Program-made: the position numbers and the translations under genes
The notes under the pieces: generated by a model
What the model was told of the DNA's origin: nothing
Database searches by the model: none
The model's input: only the letters and a program-made list of their open reading frames with translations
Shown here: positions 1 to 8,424 of the stretch, in pieces
Layout of the letters: each line of letters begins with the position of its first letter
How positions within the stretch are numbered: position 1 is the first letter of the stretch
NCBI RefSeq assembly: GCF_044454545.1
Contig: NZ_JBITDV010000009.1
Coordinates: 383,677 to 447,676, forward strand
Origin: Cryptosporangium sp044454545
GTDB taxonomy: Bacteria > Actinomycetota > Actinomycetes > Mycobacteriales > Cryptosporangiaceae
Direction of reading: 5' to 3'
DNA: 64,000 bases

Positions 1-845
1 GCGGTGTTCGCTCCGGGCGGTACCGACGCGCTGTCGACGACGACGGCCATGCGTTCGGGCCGGACGACGAAGCCGTCGAACACGTTCGACTCGCCCAGGA
101 AGCGGGCCACGAACGTGGTCGGTGGACGGTGGTAGAGGTCCGTCGGCGTGCCCAGGGCGACGATCCGGCCCTCGTTGAAGATCGCGATCCGGTCGGACAG
201 CGTCATGGCCTCGTCCTGGTCGTGCGTGACGAAGACGAACGTGAGCCCGAGTTCGTCGTGCAGCCGCTTGATCTCCCGCTGCAGCGACTGCCGCAGCTTG
301 CGGTCGAGCGCGCTGAGCGGCTCGTCCAGCAGCAGGACGCTGGGGGAGAAGACGACCGCGCGGGCCAGCGCGACCCGCTGCTGCTGCCCGCCGGACAGCT
401 CGTGCGGGCGGCGTCCGTCCATGCCCGCGAGGTCGACGAGGTCGAGCGCCTCACCGACCCGCCGGGTGATCTCGCCGGCCGGGACCTTCCGCTCGCGAAG
501 CGGGAAGGCCACGTTCTGCGCCACGGTCATGTGCGGGAACAGCGCGTAGTTCTGGAAGACCATGCCGAAGTCGCGCTTGTTCGGCGGCATCCGGGAGATG
601 TCGCGGCCGTTGAGCTCGACGCTGCCCGAGGTCGGCTCGGTGAACCCGACGATCATGTTGAGCGTCGTCGTCTTCCCGGAACCGCTCGGGCCCAGCAGCG
701 TGAGGAACTCGCCGGGTTCGATCCGCAGATCGATCGAGTCCACCGCCGTGTTGCCGCCGTAGGTCTTGCACAGTTGCACGAGTTCGACCCGGCCGCCGCG
801 AGTGCGCAGTGCCGGTGCTTCCGGAACCGCGGTCTGGAGCTTCAC
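1..845 (-). CDS. ABC importer ATPase, PotA-like (3' end cut by window edge)
   Basis: ATP-hydrolysing subunit of a binding-protein-dependent importer of the spermidine/putrescine (PotA) type. The reading frame shows Walker A GPSGSGKTT at residues 52-60, the Q-loop FQN at 97-99, the signature LSGGQQQR at 150-157, Walker B VLLLDEP at 170-176, a SALD D-loop and a THD H-loop. Only the start of the C-terminal regulatory region is inside the window. The GTG start at 845 overlaps the TGA of the fused permease gene in a GTGA junction, so the two are translationally coupled. It is the last visible gene of the operon binding protein - fused permease - ATPase. The family is clear; the substrate is not readable from the sequence. 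Polyamines are the default for this family, but other small organic cations or acids are possible. Confidence 0.9.
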   Translation of the reverse strand, partial: MKLQTAVPEAPALRTRGGRVELVQLCKTYGGNTAVDSIDLRIEPGEFLTLLGPSGSGKTTTLNMIVGFTEPTSGSVELNGRDISRMPPNKRDFGMVFQNYALFPHMTVAQNVAFPLRERKVPAGEITRRVGEALDLVDLAGMDGRRPHELSGGQQQRVALARAVVFSPSVLLLDEPLSALDRKLRQSLQREIKRLHDELGLTFVFVTHDQDEAMTLSDRIAIFNEGRIVALGTPTDLYHRPPTTFVARFLGESNVFDGFVVRPERMAVVVDSASVPPGANT

Positions 846-2536
846 CGTTTACCTCTCACTCTGACGACCTGCGCGATCAGGATGGGGACGCTCACCAGGA
901 CGACCATCAGGCTCGACGCGGCGGAGATCGTCGGGTCGATTTCGACGGTGATGCTGTTGAACATCTGGACCGGCAGCGTGATGGCCCCGGGCGCCTGCAG
1001 GAACAGCGCGATCACCACCTCGTCCAGCGACGTGACGAACGCCAGCACCGCGCCGGAGAGGACGCCGGGCAGGACGAGCGGCAGCGTCACCTTGCGGAAC
1101 GTCGAAACCGGACCGGCGCCGAGGCTGGCCGCCACCCCGCTCAACCGGGTGTCCATGCCCTGGATCCGCGCGGTGACCGCGATGACGACGAACGGGAGCG
1201 CCACCGCCGTGTGGGCCAGGATGATCCCGAAGAGTGTGCCGTTGAGGCCCACCTGCAAGAACGAGGCAAAGACCACGAGTCCGACGAGAATGTGCGGAAC
1301 GATCATCGGCGAGAGCAGGAAGCCGTTGACGGCGCCCCGGGAGCGCCGGCCGAGCCGCGCCAGGCCGAACGCGGCCGAGGTGCCGAGCACGGTCGCGAGG
1401 ATCGCGACGTAGACGCCCACCTGGAGGCTGTTCAGGATCGCCGCGATCCACTCCGGAGAGCTGAACAGCTCCTGGTACCAGCGCAACGACCAGTCCTCGG
1501 GCGGGAACCGGAACGTCTGCGACCCCGAGAAGCTCATCGGAATGACCACCAGCGTCGGCGCGACCAGCAGGATCGCGACGACCGTCGTGTGCACCCGGAG
1601 CCAGGGACGCATCGGAGACGACTGCTCACCACCGGTGCGGGAGCGGGCCGGTGCGCCACCGACCGCGGTGACGGCGGCGTTCGGTCCGGCCAGCCGCCGG
1701 GTCAGAGCGAGGACGAGCAGCGTGACCGCGAGCAGGAAGATGCCCATCGCGCCCGCGCCGCCGAAGTCCAGCAACTCCTTCGTACGGACGTTGATGACCT
1801 GGGCGATCATCGCGTTGCGGGTCGAGCCGAGCAGCGCCGGCGTGACGTAGAAGCCCAGTGCCAGCACGAACACCAGCGACATCCCGGCGACGACGCCCGG
1901 CGTCGACAGCGGGAGGTAGATCTTCCGGAACGCCCGCGACCGGGACGCCCCCAGACTCTGGCCCGCCGCGACCAGCCGTCCGTCGATCTGCTCCATCGCG
2001 GTGTACATCGGGAGGACGAGGAACGGCAGCAGCACCTGGGTCATCGAGATGGCGACGGCGGCGGTGCTGCCCAGCAGCGTGACGTCGAGCCCGAACAGCC
2101 GCAGGAACCGCTGGATCACGCCGCCGTCCTGCATCAGCACCAGCCAGGCGAAGTTGCGGGCCAGCATGCTCGTCCAGAACGGGACGAGCACGATCGTCAC
2201 CAGCACCGAGCGCATCGTCGGGCCGACGAGCGTCATCGCGTACGCGTACGGATAGGCCAGCAGCGCGCCGATCACCGAGACCATCGCCGCGACCAGCAAC
2301 GTCCGGCCGAGTACGCGCAGCGTGTAGCCGTCGGTGAACAGCGACGCGTAGTTGCCGAACCCGGACGTCGGCTCGGTGATGCTGTCCGCGACGATCCGCA
2401 GGAGCGGGAGGACGAACAGTACCCCCAGGGCGACGAGCGCCGGGAGCAGGAGCAGCCAACCGGAGGAGCGGACTCGGGTGGTCCACGCCGGGCGCCCGGT
2501 GACGGGCGCCGGCGCGGTGGCTGTCTGGACGGCCAT
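842..2536 (-). CDS. Fused ABC importer permease (PotB-PotC-like halves in one chain)
   Basis: Membrane component of the importer. In most related systems two separate proteins of about 280 residues form the channel; here one uninterrupted 564-residue frame carries both. The first half (about residues 20-290) holds an EAA-type loop with GQSLGASRSRAFRKIYLPL. The second half (about 315-560) holds a second one with AASLGAGPVSTFRKVTLPL. Both are the cytoplasmic contacts for the ATPase. The hydrophilic linker (about residues 290-315) is proline/arginine/serine rich and contains an in-frame Met that could serve as an internal start for the second half. ATG at 2536 lies 3 nt after the stop of the binding-protein gene, and its own stop overlaps the ATPase start. 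Fused permeases exist in other ABC families, so the fusion is plausible rather than an error. Confidence 0.88.
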   Translation of the reverse strand: MAVQTATAPAPVTGRPAWTTRVRSSGWLLLLPALVALGVLFVLPLLRIVADSITEPTSGFGNYASLFTDGYTLRVLGRTLLVAAMVSVIGALLAYPYAYAMTLVGPTMRSVLVTIVLVPFWTSMLARNFAWLVLMQDGGVIQRFLRLFGLDVTLLGSTAAVAISMTQVLLPFLVLPMYTAMEQIDGRLVAAGQSLGASRSRAFRKIYLPLSTPGVVAGMSLVFVLALGFYVTPALLGSTRNAMIAQVINVRTKELLDFGGAGAMGIFLLAVTLLVLALTRRLAGPNAAVTAVGGAPARSRTGGEQSSPMRPWLRVHTTVVAILLVAPTLVVIPMSFSGSQTFRFPPEDWSLRWYQELFSSPEWIAAILNSLQVGVYVAILATVLGTSAAFGLARLGRRSRGAVNGFLLSPMIVPHILVGLVVFASFLQVGLNGTLFGIILAHTAVALPFVVIAVTARIQGMDTRLSGVAASLGAGPVSTFRKVTLPLVLPGVLSGAVLAFVTSLDEVVIALFLQAPGAITLPVQMFNSITVEIDPTISAASSLMVVLVSVPILIAQVVRVRGKR

Positions 2537-2539
2537 GGA

Positions 2540-3595
2540 TCAGCCGACCTTCCAGCTGGTCCAGCGCTTCGTCAGCGCGTCGGTGTTCGCGATCCACCAC
2601 TGCTTGTCCTGCTCGATCGTCTTGCCACGGTCGGGCAGGAACGCGTTGAATTCCTTCTGCTTGTCGGTGTAGCCGATCGTGTTCAGGTCGATGTCGGCGC
2701 GGGCCGGGGCGGTGCCGGTCAGCTTCGCGTAGGCCTTGGCCTGCGTCGGCTCGGTGATGAACGCGAGCATCTGCTCGGCCAGTTCCTTGTGCGGGCTGCC
2801 CTTGGGAATGACTTGCACGCCGATGTCGGTGGTGTTGAAGTCCCACACCGGGACGAGGTTCGCGCCGCTCTGCGCCGAGACGATCGTCCGGGCGGTCACG
2901 GTGAGCACCATGCTGGCCTGCTTGTCGACCATCATCTGCTGGATCGCCCCGTAGCTGGGCGCGAACACCAGCGAGCTCTTGATCGTGTCGATCTTCTTGA
3001 ACGCCCGGTCGAGGTCGAGCGGGTACACCTGGTCCGGCGGTACCCCGTCGGCGACGAGCGCGGCCTCGAACAGGCCGGCCTTCGGGTAGTCGTAGACGAC
3101 CCGCTTACCGGGGAACTTCTTCACGTCGAAGAAGTCCTTGATCGAGGTCGGCTTCGCGCCCGGGTAGAAGTCCGCGTTGTAGCTGAAGATGTTGGCGTAC
3201 CGGTAGGTCGGTACGAAGCAGTCGCCGGTGGTCCCGGGCGGGAACTTGCTCCGGTCGAGTTCGGGGGCGTCGAGCTTCTCGAACAGCTCGCCGCAGTAGG
3301 CGCCGGCATAGATCCAGCTCATGTTGGCCAGATCCCAGATCGTCTTTTTGGCCTTGACCATCGTCCGGACCTGAGCCTGTTCGGCCGGGCTGATGTTCGT
3401 GAACTTCGTGCCGGTCTTCGCGGTGAAGGGTTCCTGGAGCGCGGTCTTCTCGTCCTCCTGGAACTGCCCGCCGGTGCTCGCCCAGGTGAGCTTCTTGTCC
3501 GACGAACCGCCACCGGAATCGCCGCCGACACCGCACGCGGTGAGGGCCAGAACACCGACGGTCAACACGCTGAATAAACGCAGGGGTGGTCTCAT
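2540..3595 (-). CDS. ABC importer substrate-binding lipoprotein, polyamine-type family
   Basis: Extracellular solute-binding protein that feeds the fused permease. The N-terminus is a lipoprotein signal: MRPPLRLF, a hydrophobic stretch, then LTAC with the lipidated cysteine at residue 21, followed by a Gly/Ser-rich linker. The mature part (about 330 residues) fits the extracellular solute-binding protein family 1 / PotD-PotF group in length and pattern. An AGAGG-type ribosome site precedes ATG 3595. It is the first gene of the importer operon, separated from the upstream IclR gene by a stem-loop at 3622-3642. The ligand is unknown. An acidic, aromatic ligand site typical of polyamine binders could not be judged by eye. 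Confidence 0.87.
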   Translation of the reverse strand: MRPPLRLFSVLTVGVLALTACGVGGDSGGGSSDKKLTWASTGGQFQEDEKTALQEPFTAKTGTKFTNISPAEQAQVRTMVKAKKTIWDLANMSWIYAGAYCGELFEKLDAPELDRSKFPPGTTGDCFVPTYRYANIFSYNADFYPGAKPTSIKDFFDVKKFPGKRVVYDYPKAGLFEAALVADGVPPDQVYPLDLDRAFKKIDTIKSSLVFAPSYGAIQQMMVDKQASMVLTVTARTIVSAQSGANLVPVWDFNTTDIGVQVIPKGSPHKELAEQMLAFITEPTQAKAYAKLTGTAPARADIDLNTIGYTDKQKEFNAFLPDRGKTIEQDKQWWIANTDALTKRWTSWKVG

Positions 3596-3621
3596 GGTTG
3601 TCGCCTCTTCTCGACCGGAAC

Positions 3622-3642
3622 CGCTCCGGCCGAGCCGGAGCG
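3622..3642 (-). terminator. 9-bp perfect stem-loop between iclR-type gene and importer operon
   Basis: CGCTCCGGC and GCCGGAGCG form a perfect 9-bp stem around a CGA loop, just downstream (minus strand) of the IclR stop and upstream of the binding-protein start. There is no clear T-run, as is common in high-GC actinobacteria. It may end iclR transcription or attenuate read-through into the importer. Confidence 0.5.
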
Positions 3643-3657
3643 CTCAAGACTTCGGTG

Positions 3658-4401
3658 TCAGTCCGCTCCGGTGCCGAGCGGATTGACCATGCGCCGGGAG
3701 ATCGTGTCCGCACCCGCCAGCAGGGCGCGCGCCACCGGGCTGTCGAGTTCTTCGGGGACGAATTGAGCGATGCCGACGACGGCCAGGGTCGCGACGACCT
3801 GGCCGCCCGGGTCCTTGACCGGAGTCGCCACGGCGCTGACGCCGTTCTCGTGGCTCACCCGGACCGCGATGCCGGTGCGGCACGCGTCCGCCAGTTCCGC
3901 GTCCGTCGCGTCGACCGGGGGTGCTCCGGCGCGGAACCGGTAGAACGAGTGGTCGCGGAACGCCCAGAAGATGAGCGTCTGGGCCGCGTCCGGCCCGAGC
4001 AGGCTGCCGACCGGGATCGACACGTGCGCGGTCCGGCTCCGGTCTTCGCGGACCTGCGCGACCACGGGGCTGTGTCCGTTCCAGACGCTCAGCACGACCG
4101 TGTGGCGCACGGCCACGCTGATCTCCTCCATCACCGGGACGGCGAGATCGAGCACCCCGAGCCGGGAGAGCGCCATGGTGCCCAGCTCGGCCAGGAGTAC
4201 GCCGAATTCGTAGTGGTTGCGGTCGCGGCGCTGCAGGAGCCCGTGGTTCTCCATCGACGCCAGGTAGCGATGAGCGGTGGACTTGCCGACGCCCAGCTCC
4301 TCGGCGGCCGAGACGAGGTCGATCGTCTCGTTGGCCGCGAGGAGCCGCAGCAGCTGGACCACCCGGGCGACCACCTGGAGGTCTCCGCTAGCGATCTCCA
4401 T
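3658..4401 (-). CDS. IclR-family transcriptional regulator
   Basis: A 247-residue regulator with an N-terminal winged helix-turn-helix (about residues 5-65; AAEELGVGKSTAHRYLASM is the HTH) and a C-terminal effector-binding GAF-like IclR domain (about 80-240). The length is normal. It is transcribed in the same direction as the importer genes that follow and lies divergent from the SDR gene at 4630, so it may control the importer, the SDR side, or both. ATG 4401 follows a good GGGAGG ribosome site. A 13-bp palindrome (4434-4446) about 30 bp upstream of the start is a candidate autoregulatory operator. The ligand is unknown. Confidence 0.92.
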   Translation of the reverse strand: MEIASGDLQVVARVVQLLRLLAANETIDLVSAAEELGVGKSTAHRYLASMENHGLLQRRDRNHYEFGVLLAELGTMALSRLGVLDLAVPVMEEISVAVRHTVVLSVWNGHSPVVAQVREDRSRTAHVSIPVGSLLGPDAAQTLIFWAFRDHSFYRFRAGAPPVDATDAELADACRTGIAVRVSHENGVSAVATPVKDPGGQVVATLAVVGIAQFVPEELDSPVARALLAGADTISRRMVNPLGTGAD

Positions 4402-4433
4402 CCGTGGCCTCCCTCACTGATTCCGGTCGCTGT

Positions 4434-4446
4434 CCCGCAATGCGGG
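4434..4446. promoter_or_regulatory. Palindrome upstream of the IclR gene (candidate operator)
   Basis: CCCGCAATGCGGG has 6-bp perfect arms around one central base. It sits 33 bp before the IclR start in the 228-bp divergent region 4402-4629. IclR proteins often bind short palindromes in their own promoter; that function here is inference. Confidence 0.35.
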
Positions 4447-4570
4447 GTGGCCATCCGGCTATTCGGTACGGGGAATGTAGGGGATCGGGCCAGACGCGTG
4501 TCAAGGGGTCGCGAAGATTTCGCGGCAGTTAATTCCTCGGGGTGGTGGCGGAGGTGTCAGTAGTGGCATG

Positions 4571-4591
4571 ATTGTATGGTTGTCCGACAAT
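4571..4591. promoter_or_regulatory. Candidate GntR operator upstream of the SDR gene
   Basis: The stretch begins ATTGTATGG and ends TTGTCCGACAAT, with ATTGT...ACAAT outer arms and an inner TTGT-CCG-ACAA palindrome. The left half matches the ATTGTATGA / ATCGTATGA sequences upstream of three other transcription units of this block (7585-7603, 8375-8389, 13813-13830). It lies about 40 bp upstream of the SDR start. Confidence 0.45.
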
Positions 4592-4629
4592 CTTGAAGCT
4601 GCCTGTCAGCGCTGACCGGGGGAGATCGC

Positions 4630-5439
4630 ATGCGAGGACTGGCCGGCAAGGTCGCGGTGGTGACGGGCGCGGCCGGGGGCATCGGCGCGGCTACGGCCCG
4701 GCGGCTCGCGGACGAGGGCGCGCACGTCGTGGCCGTGGACACCGACGCCGACCGCGTGCGGCTGGTCGCGAAGTCGCTCGCCACCGAAGGGGCCGGGGTC
4801 GAGGCCGACGTCTCCACCGAGGACGGAGTGGCCGCGTACGTGGACGCCGCGGTCTCCCGCTTCGGGCGGATCGACCTCCATCACCTCAACGCGGGCATCG
4901 CCGGGTCCCTCGCGCTGCTGCCCGACCTGAGCCCGGACGAGTTCGACCGGGTCATGGCCGTGAACGTGCGCGGGGTCTTCCTGGGTATCCGGGCGGCCTT
5001 CCGGCAGTTCGCCGCACAGGGCAGCGTCGGGAACATCGTGCTCACCGGTTCGATCGGCAGCCTGCGCGGCAGCGCCGACCTGCTGGCCTACCAGACGTCC
5101 AAGCACGCCGTCGTGGGCCTGCTGCGGGGCGCGGCGATGTACGGAGGCCCGCTCGGCGTCCGGGTCAACGCGGTCGCGCCCGGCATCGTGCCCACCGATC
5201 TGTTCGGTGCCAGCGGCCAGGACGACATGAGGCGCCGGGCGTCCAGCACCCCGCTGCGCCGCGCCGGCACCGGGGACGACGTCGCCGGTGTGGTGGCGTT
5301 CCTGCTCAGCGACGATGCCGCCTACATGACCGGTGAGCTGGTCTCGGTCGACGGCGGTGCGAACATCGTGAGCACGGTCCGCCCGTCCGGTGGTGCCGGC
5401 GCGTGGGATTTCGCGGCCCACGACCGCTCTCTCTACTGA
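4630..5439 (+). CDS. Short-chain dehydrogenase/reductase (SDR)
   Basis: A classical 269-residue NAD(P)-dependent oxidoreductase. Seen in the sequence: the Rossmann motif TGAAGGIG near residue 12, an acidic residue after the second beta strand (AVDTD, favouring NAD), the NAG motif, a catalytic Ser in TGSIGS, and YQTSK supplying Tyr and Lys. The C-terminus extends past the usual VDGG end by about 25 residues. ATG 4630 is preceded by GGGGGAGA. Its stop overlaps by 7 nt the stop of the ThDP enzyme gene on the other strand. The upstream operator-like motif ties it to the GntR-controlled block. It probably oxidises a secondary alcohol in that pathway; the exact substrate is unknown. Confidence 0.9.
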   Translation: MRGLAGKVAVVTGAAGGIGAATARRLADEGAHVVAVDTDADRVRLVAKSLATEGAGVEADVSTEDGVAAYVDAAVSRFGRIDLHHLNAGIAGSLALLPDLSPDEFDRVMAVNVRGVFLGIRAAFRQFAAQGSVGNIVLTGSIGSLRGSADLLAYQTSKHAVVGLLRGAAMYGGPLGVRVNAVAPGIVPTDLFGASGQDDMRRRASSTPLRRAGTGDDVAGVVAFLLSDDAAYMTGELVSVDGGANIVSTVRPSGGAGAWDFAAHDRSLY

Positions 5440-7130
5440 CTCACCGGTGGGGGAGCGACCACCTCCAGGTCGGTGTGGACGTCGAGGATCACCGGCCGGT
5501 CGGCGCAGAGCGCCTGGTCGAGTGCCTTCGGCAGGTCGCCCGGCCGGTCGACGCGGATTCCCAGCGCGCCCATCTCCGCGCCGATCCGGGCGAAGTCCAC
5601 GTCCTCGTAGGTCCACAGCTCCCGGGAACGCTCGGTCGGCCGCCCGTCGTAGGCCCGATCGAAGCCGCGCTTGCTCTGGTTGCCGCCGTGGTTGTTGTTG
5701 ACCACGGTGATCAGATTGACCCCGCGGCGCGCGGCGGTCTCGATCTCGCCGAGGTGGTAGTACAGCCCGGCGTCGCCGGTGAACGCGACGACCGGCCGGT
5801 CGGGCGCCGCGCACTTGGCGCCGATCCCGGCCGGGAACGCCCAGCCCAGGTGGCCCGCGCTGCGCAGATAGTCCTGCTCCGCGGCGGTGACGTCGTGGAA
5901 CTGGGCCATCCACATCCCGGCGTGACCGGTGTCGACGACCAGGACGGCGTCCCGCGGGAGCCCGGCGGTGAGCTCGGCGCAGATCCGCTCGGGCCGGATC
6001 GGCACCGCGTCGCTGGTCAGCACGTCGAGGTAGCGGGTGCGCCACTCGGCCCGCAGGCGGTCGACCTCGGCCAGCCAGGCCGTCCGGTCCGGCCGGGCGC
6101 CGGCCGGCGCCGGCCCGTCGGACGCCAGTGCCAGCATGCGGGTCAGCGCGAGTTTCGCGTCGGCCACCACGGATGCCTGCAGCGGGTAGTTGCGCCCGAG
6201 GTGGGACGGTTCGATGTCGATCTGGATCGCCGGAACGCCGATCGGGGGAACGGCCCAGACGTGCGTCGTCATGCCGCCGGTCCGGGTACCGACGAAGCAG
6301 ACCAGGTCGGCGCGCGCGACCACCTGGTTCGCCGACTCCCGCGAGTACGTGCCGACCACGCCCACCGACAGCGGGTGCGTGCCCGGGATCGTGTCCTTTC
6401 CGTTCGCGGACGTGGCCACCGGGATGCCCAGCTTCTCGGCCAGCGCCACCAGTGCGGCCCCGGCCCGGGAGGCCCGTACGCCACCACCGGCGACGAGGAC
6501 CGGCCGGTGCGCGGCGGCCAGCAACCGGAGCACCTCGGTGACGCTCTCGTCGTCGGGAATCAGGCGCACGGCCGGAACGCGCGCACACGCCGGGTCGACC
6601 AGCGGCGAAGCGTCCGTCTCCTCCAGATCGAGCTGGCCCTCGTTGCCCTGGATCTGCAGGTGCACCGGCCCGGGCGCACCGGTGGTGGCCACTCGGAACG
6701 CGTGCCGCAGCATGTCGGGGAAGCGGCTCACGTCGTCGATCGTGGCGTTGTACTTGGTGACCGGCTCGAACGCGGGGAGGTCGTCGATCTCCTGGTAGAC
6801 CTGCCGGAACTTGGTGGCCGGTGACCGGCCGCCGGTGAGCGCGAGGACCGGGGAACCGGCCAGGAACGGTTCGCGCAGGCCCGCGGCGAGGTTCAGAGCC
6901 CCGACCACCTGTGCCATCGCGATGCCGGGGCGTCCCGAGACACGGGCGTAACCGTCGGCCATGTACACGGCCGACTTCTCGCCGTGGGTGATCACCCGGT
7001 CGACGTGCGGGTGGTGCGCCTCGAGTTCGGCGAGCGTGCGGCGGAGGATCGCCGGAACCCCGAAGACGTGCGTGACGCCGTAACCGTCGAGCAGGTCGGC
7101 GACGACCCGGGCGCCGGTGCGGCGGCTCAC
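5433..7130 (-). CDS. ThDP-dependent enzyme, acetolactate synthase / decarboxylase superfamily
   Basis: A 565-residue enzyme with the three-domain layout of the acetolactate synthase, benzoylformate decarboxylase and related family. The activating glutamate is present in THGEK at residue 51. The central domain runs from about 190 to 320. The ThDP/Mg motif starts as GDAGLYY and ends NNNHGGN (about residues 430-465), with GDA in place of the common GDG. The GTG start at 7130 overlaps the TGA of the upstream decarboxylase-like gene (GTGA), which fits the usual family length. A longer in-frame extension upstream would run over that gene and is not credible. It may cleave or join a 2-oxo acid in the same catabolic route; the reaction cannot be chosen from sequence alone. 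Confidence 0.88.
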   Translation of the reverse strand: MSRRTGARVVADLLDGYGVTHVFGVPAILRRTLAELEAHHPHVDRVITHGEKSAVYMADGYARVSGRPGIAMAQVVGALNLAAGLREPFLAGSPVLALTGGRSPATKFRQVYQEIDDLPAFEPVTKYNATIDDVSRFPDMLRHAFRVATTGAPGPVHLQIQGNEGQLDLEETDASPLVDPACARVPAVRLIPDDESVTEVLRLLAAAHRPVLVAGGGVRASRAGAALVALAEKLGIPVATSANGKDTIPGTHPLSVGVVGTYSRESANQVVARADLVCFVGTRTGGMTTHVWAVPPIGVPAIQIDIEPSHLGRNYPLQASVVADAKLALTRMLALASDGPAPAGARPDRTAWLAEVDRLRAEWRTRYLDVLTSDAVPIRPERICAELTAGLPRDAVLVVDTGHAGMWMAQFHDVTAAEQDYLRSAGHLGWAFPAGIGAKCAAPDRPVVAFTGDAGLYYHLGEIETAARRGVNLITVVNNNHGGNQSKRGFDRAYDGRPTERSRELWTYEDVDFARIGAEMGALGIRVDRPGDLPKALDQALCADRPVILDVHTDLEVVAPPPVSQ

Positions 7131-7558
7131 CGGGCCACCCCGTCGGCGGCCGCGGTCGGTGCGTCGGCGGCGGCTTCCCGGCGGACTTCGTCGATCGTGC
7201 GCTCGGCGACCCGGAACGATTCGAGCGCGGCCGGCGCTCCGCAGTACGGCGCGGTCTGTAACAGGACCTCTTGGATCTCGGCCTCCGTGCACCCGTTGCG
7301 CAGGGCGCCGCGGACGTGCACCGAGAACTCGTGCGGGCGGTTCAGCGCGGTCAGCATCGCGAGGTTGAGCAGGCTGCGCGTGCGCCGGTCGAGCCCGGGA
7401 CGCGACCAGACGTCGCCCCAGCAGGTCGTCGTCACGTACTCCTGCACCACCCGGGAGAACTCCGTGGCCCTGGCCATCGACCGGTTCACGTGCGCATCGC
7501 CGAGAACCTCCCGCCGCACCGTCTCGCCGCGCGCCAGCCGACTCTCGTCCTCGCTCAT
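7127..7558 (-). CDS. Carboxymuconolactone decarboxylase-family protein
   Basis: A 143-residue all-helical protein of the CMD/AhpD-like family. The centre carries RPHEFSVHVRGALRNGCTE and the end APYCGAPAALESFRVAE, both typical of PcaC-type gamma-carboxymuconolactone decarboxylases; the CxxC of AhpD peroxidase-partner proteins is absent. It is the first gene of a two-gene operon with the ThDP enzyme. ATG 7558 follows GGGAG. An operator-like motif lies 27 nt upstream. In classical pathways such proteins decarboxylate lactone intermediates of ring cleavage; here the role is only suggested by the neighbouring monooxygenase and hydrolases. Confidence 0.85.
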   Translation of the reverse strand: MSEDESRLARGETVRREVLGDAHVNRSMARATEFSRVVQEYVTTTCWGDVWSRPGLDRRTRSLLNLAMLTALNRPHEFSVHVRGALRNGCTEAEIQEVLLQTAPYCGAPAALESFRVAERTIDEVRREAAADAPTAAADGVAR

Positions 7559-7584
7559 GGACCGCTCCCGTCTCGGATCGTCTA

Positions 7585-7603
7585 CGTACGACGATCATAC
7601 AAT
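7585..7603. promoter_or_regulatory. Candidate GntR operator upstream of the CMD-ThDP operon
   Basis: On the minus strand this reads ATTGTATGATCGTCGTACG. GTATGA-TCG-TCGTAC is a near-palindrome of 6-bp arms with a 3-bp centre. The same ATTGTATGA core occurs at three other promoters of the block. It lies between the divergent-tail GntR gene and the CMD start. Confidence 0.5.
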
Positions 7604-7644
7604 CTGACGGGATCGGCGAAGAGAAGTTCCGGGCGGGCGGCGCT

Positions 7645-8319
7645 CTACGCGTCCTGCTCGGCGAGGGCGATCAGCCCCGCGCGCCCGGCCTCTTCGACGT
7701 GCTTGGCGCAGGCCGCCGCAGCCGCGTCCGCATCGCCGGCCCGGGCGGCGTCCACGATGGCGTGCAGCTCCTTGACGCTGTGCTCGAGACGGCCGGGCAC
7801 CGACATCGACAGCGACCGCAGGACGCTGACCCGGGCGTGCAGACCGCCGACGACCGCCCGCAGTGCGTCGTTGCCGCCGCCCTCGAACAGCACGTCGTAG
7901 AACGCGTCCTTCGCGGCCAGGAGCGGTGCGCCCCTGGCCGCCAGCCGGTCGATCTTCTCCAGCGCGCGGACCAGGGCCTTGTGGTGGGCCGGGCCGGCGT
8001 TCTCGACGAAGAGCCGGCCGGCGAGGGCCTCCAGCGCCGAGCGCACCTGGTAGAGCTGGCGCGCTTCTTCGGCGCTGACGCTGGTGACGACCATGCCCCG
8101 GTTGGGGATCGCGGTGACCAGCCCCTCGGCGGCCAGCTCGCGCAGCGCCTCCCGGACGCTGGTGCGGGAGACGCCGGTGAGCTCGACCAGCTCCCGCTCG
8201 ATCAGCCGCTGACCGGGTGCGAGCCGCCGGTCGAGGATCGCCTGGCGGAGGTTGTCGAGGACCTGGGAGCGGATCAAGGCCGGGTTCCGCTCGATGTGGA
8301 ACGCGTCGGCTCGTGTCAC
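7645..8319 (-). CDS. GntR-family (FCD subfamily) transcriptional regulator
   Basis: An N-terminal winged HTH (RLIERELVELTGVSRTSVRE) followed by an all-helical FCD ligand-binding domain, 224 residues in all. GTG 8319 is preferred because GGGGAAGGAAG lies 5 nt upstream. An in-frame ATG at 8355 would add 12 residues but has a poor ribosome site. The gene is divergent from the HpcH aldolase operon, and a 15-bp motif lies between them (8375-8389). The same motif precedes the SDR, CMD-ThDP and DUF6282 units, so this protein is the natural candidate for a local repressor of the 4.6-13.8 kb enzymes. FCD regulators usually respond to small carboxylic acids. The link between regulator and motif is inference. 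Confidence 0.88.
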   Translation of the reverse strand: MTRADAFHIERNPALIRSQVLDNLRQAILDRRLAPGQRLIERELVELTGVSRTSVREALRELAAEGLVTAIPNRGMVVTSVSAEEARQLYQVRSALEALAGRLFVENAGPAHHKALVRALEKIDRLAARGAPLLAAKDAFYDVLFEGGGNDALRAVVGGLHARVSVLRSLSMSVPGRLEHSVKELHAIVDAARAGDADAAAAACAKHVEEAGRAGLIALAEQDA

Positions 8320-8362
8320 CGCTGCTTCCTTCCCCCGCACTGGTGTCGACGCCATCCTACCG

Positions 8363-8392
8363 TTGTCTCAGATCGTATGACGATGCTACATT
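8363..8392 (+). promoter_or_regulatory. Promoter with embedded GntR operator, aldolase operon
   Basis: TTGTCT (8363-8368) and TACATT (8387-8392) are spaced 18 bp, a plausible sigma-70-like promoter for the gene at 8425. The candidate operator GTATGACGATGCTAC (8375-8389) fills the spacer and runs into the -10 box, a position suited to repression. Confidence 0.45.
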
Positions 8393-8424
8393 TTTGCGAC
8401 CCAAAAACCCTCGTGAGGAGCATC

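Noticed and set aside
809..3577. A 922-codon plus-strand open frame over the importer genes
   Set aside because: Shadow of the fused permease and binding-protein genes on the minus strand, which have clear domains, starts and overlaps.
5403..6824. Plus-strand open frame opposite the ThDP enzyme
   Set aside because: Low-complexity shadow; the minus strand has the ThDP motifs.
7131..7598. N-terminal extension of the ThDP enzyme to 721 residues
   Set aside because: It would read through the whole CMD-type gene in another frame. The GTGA junction at 7127-7130 gives the normal family length.
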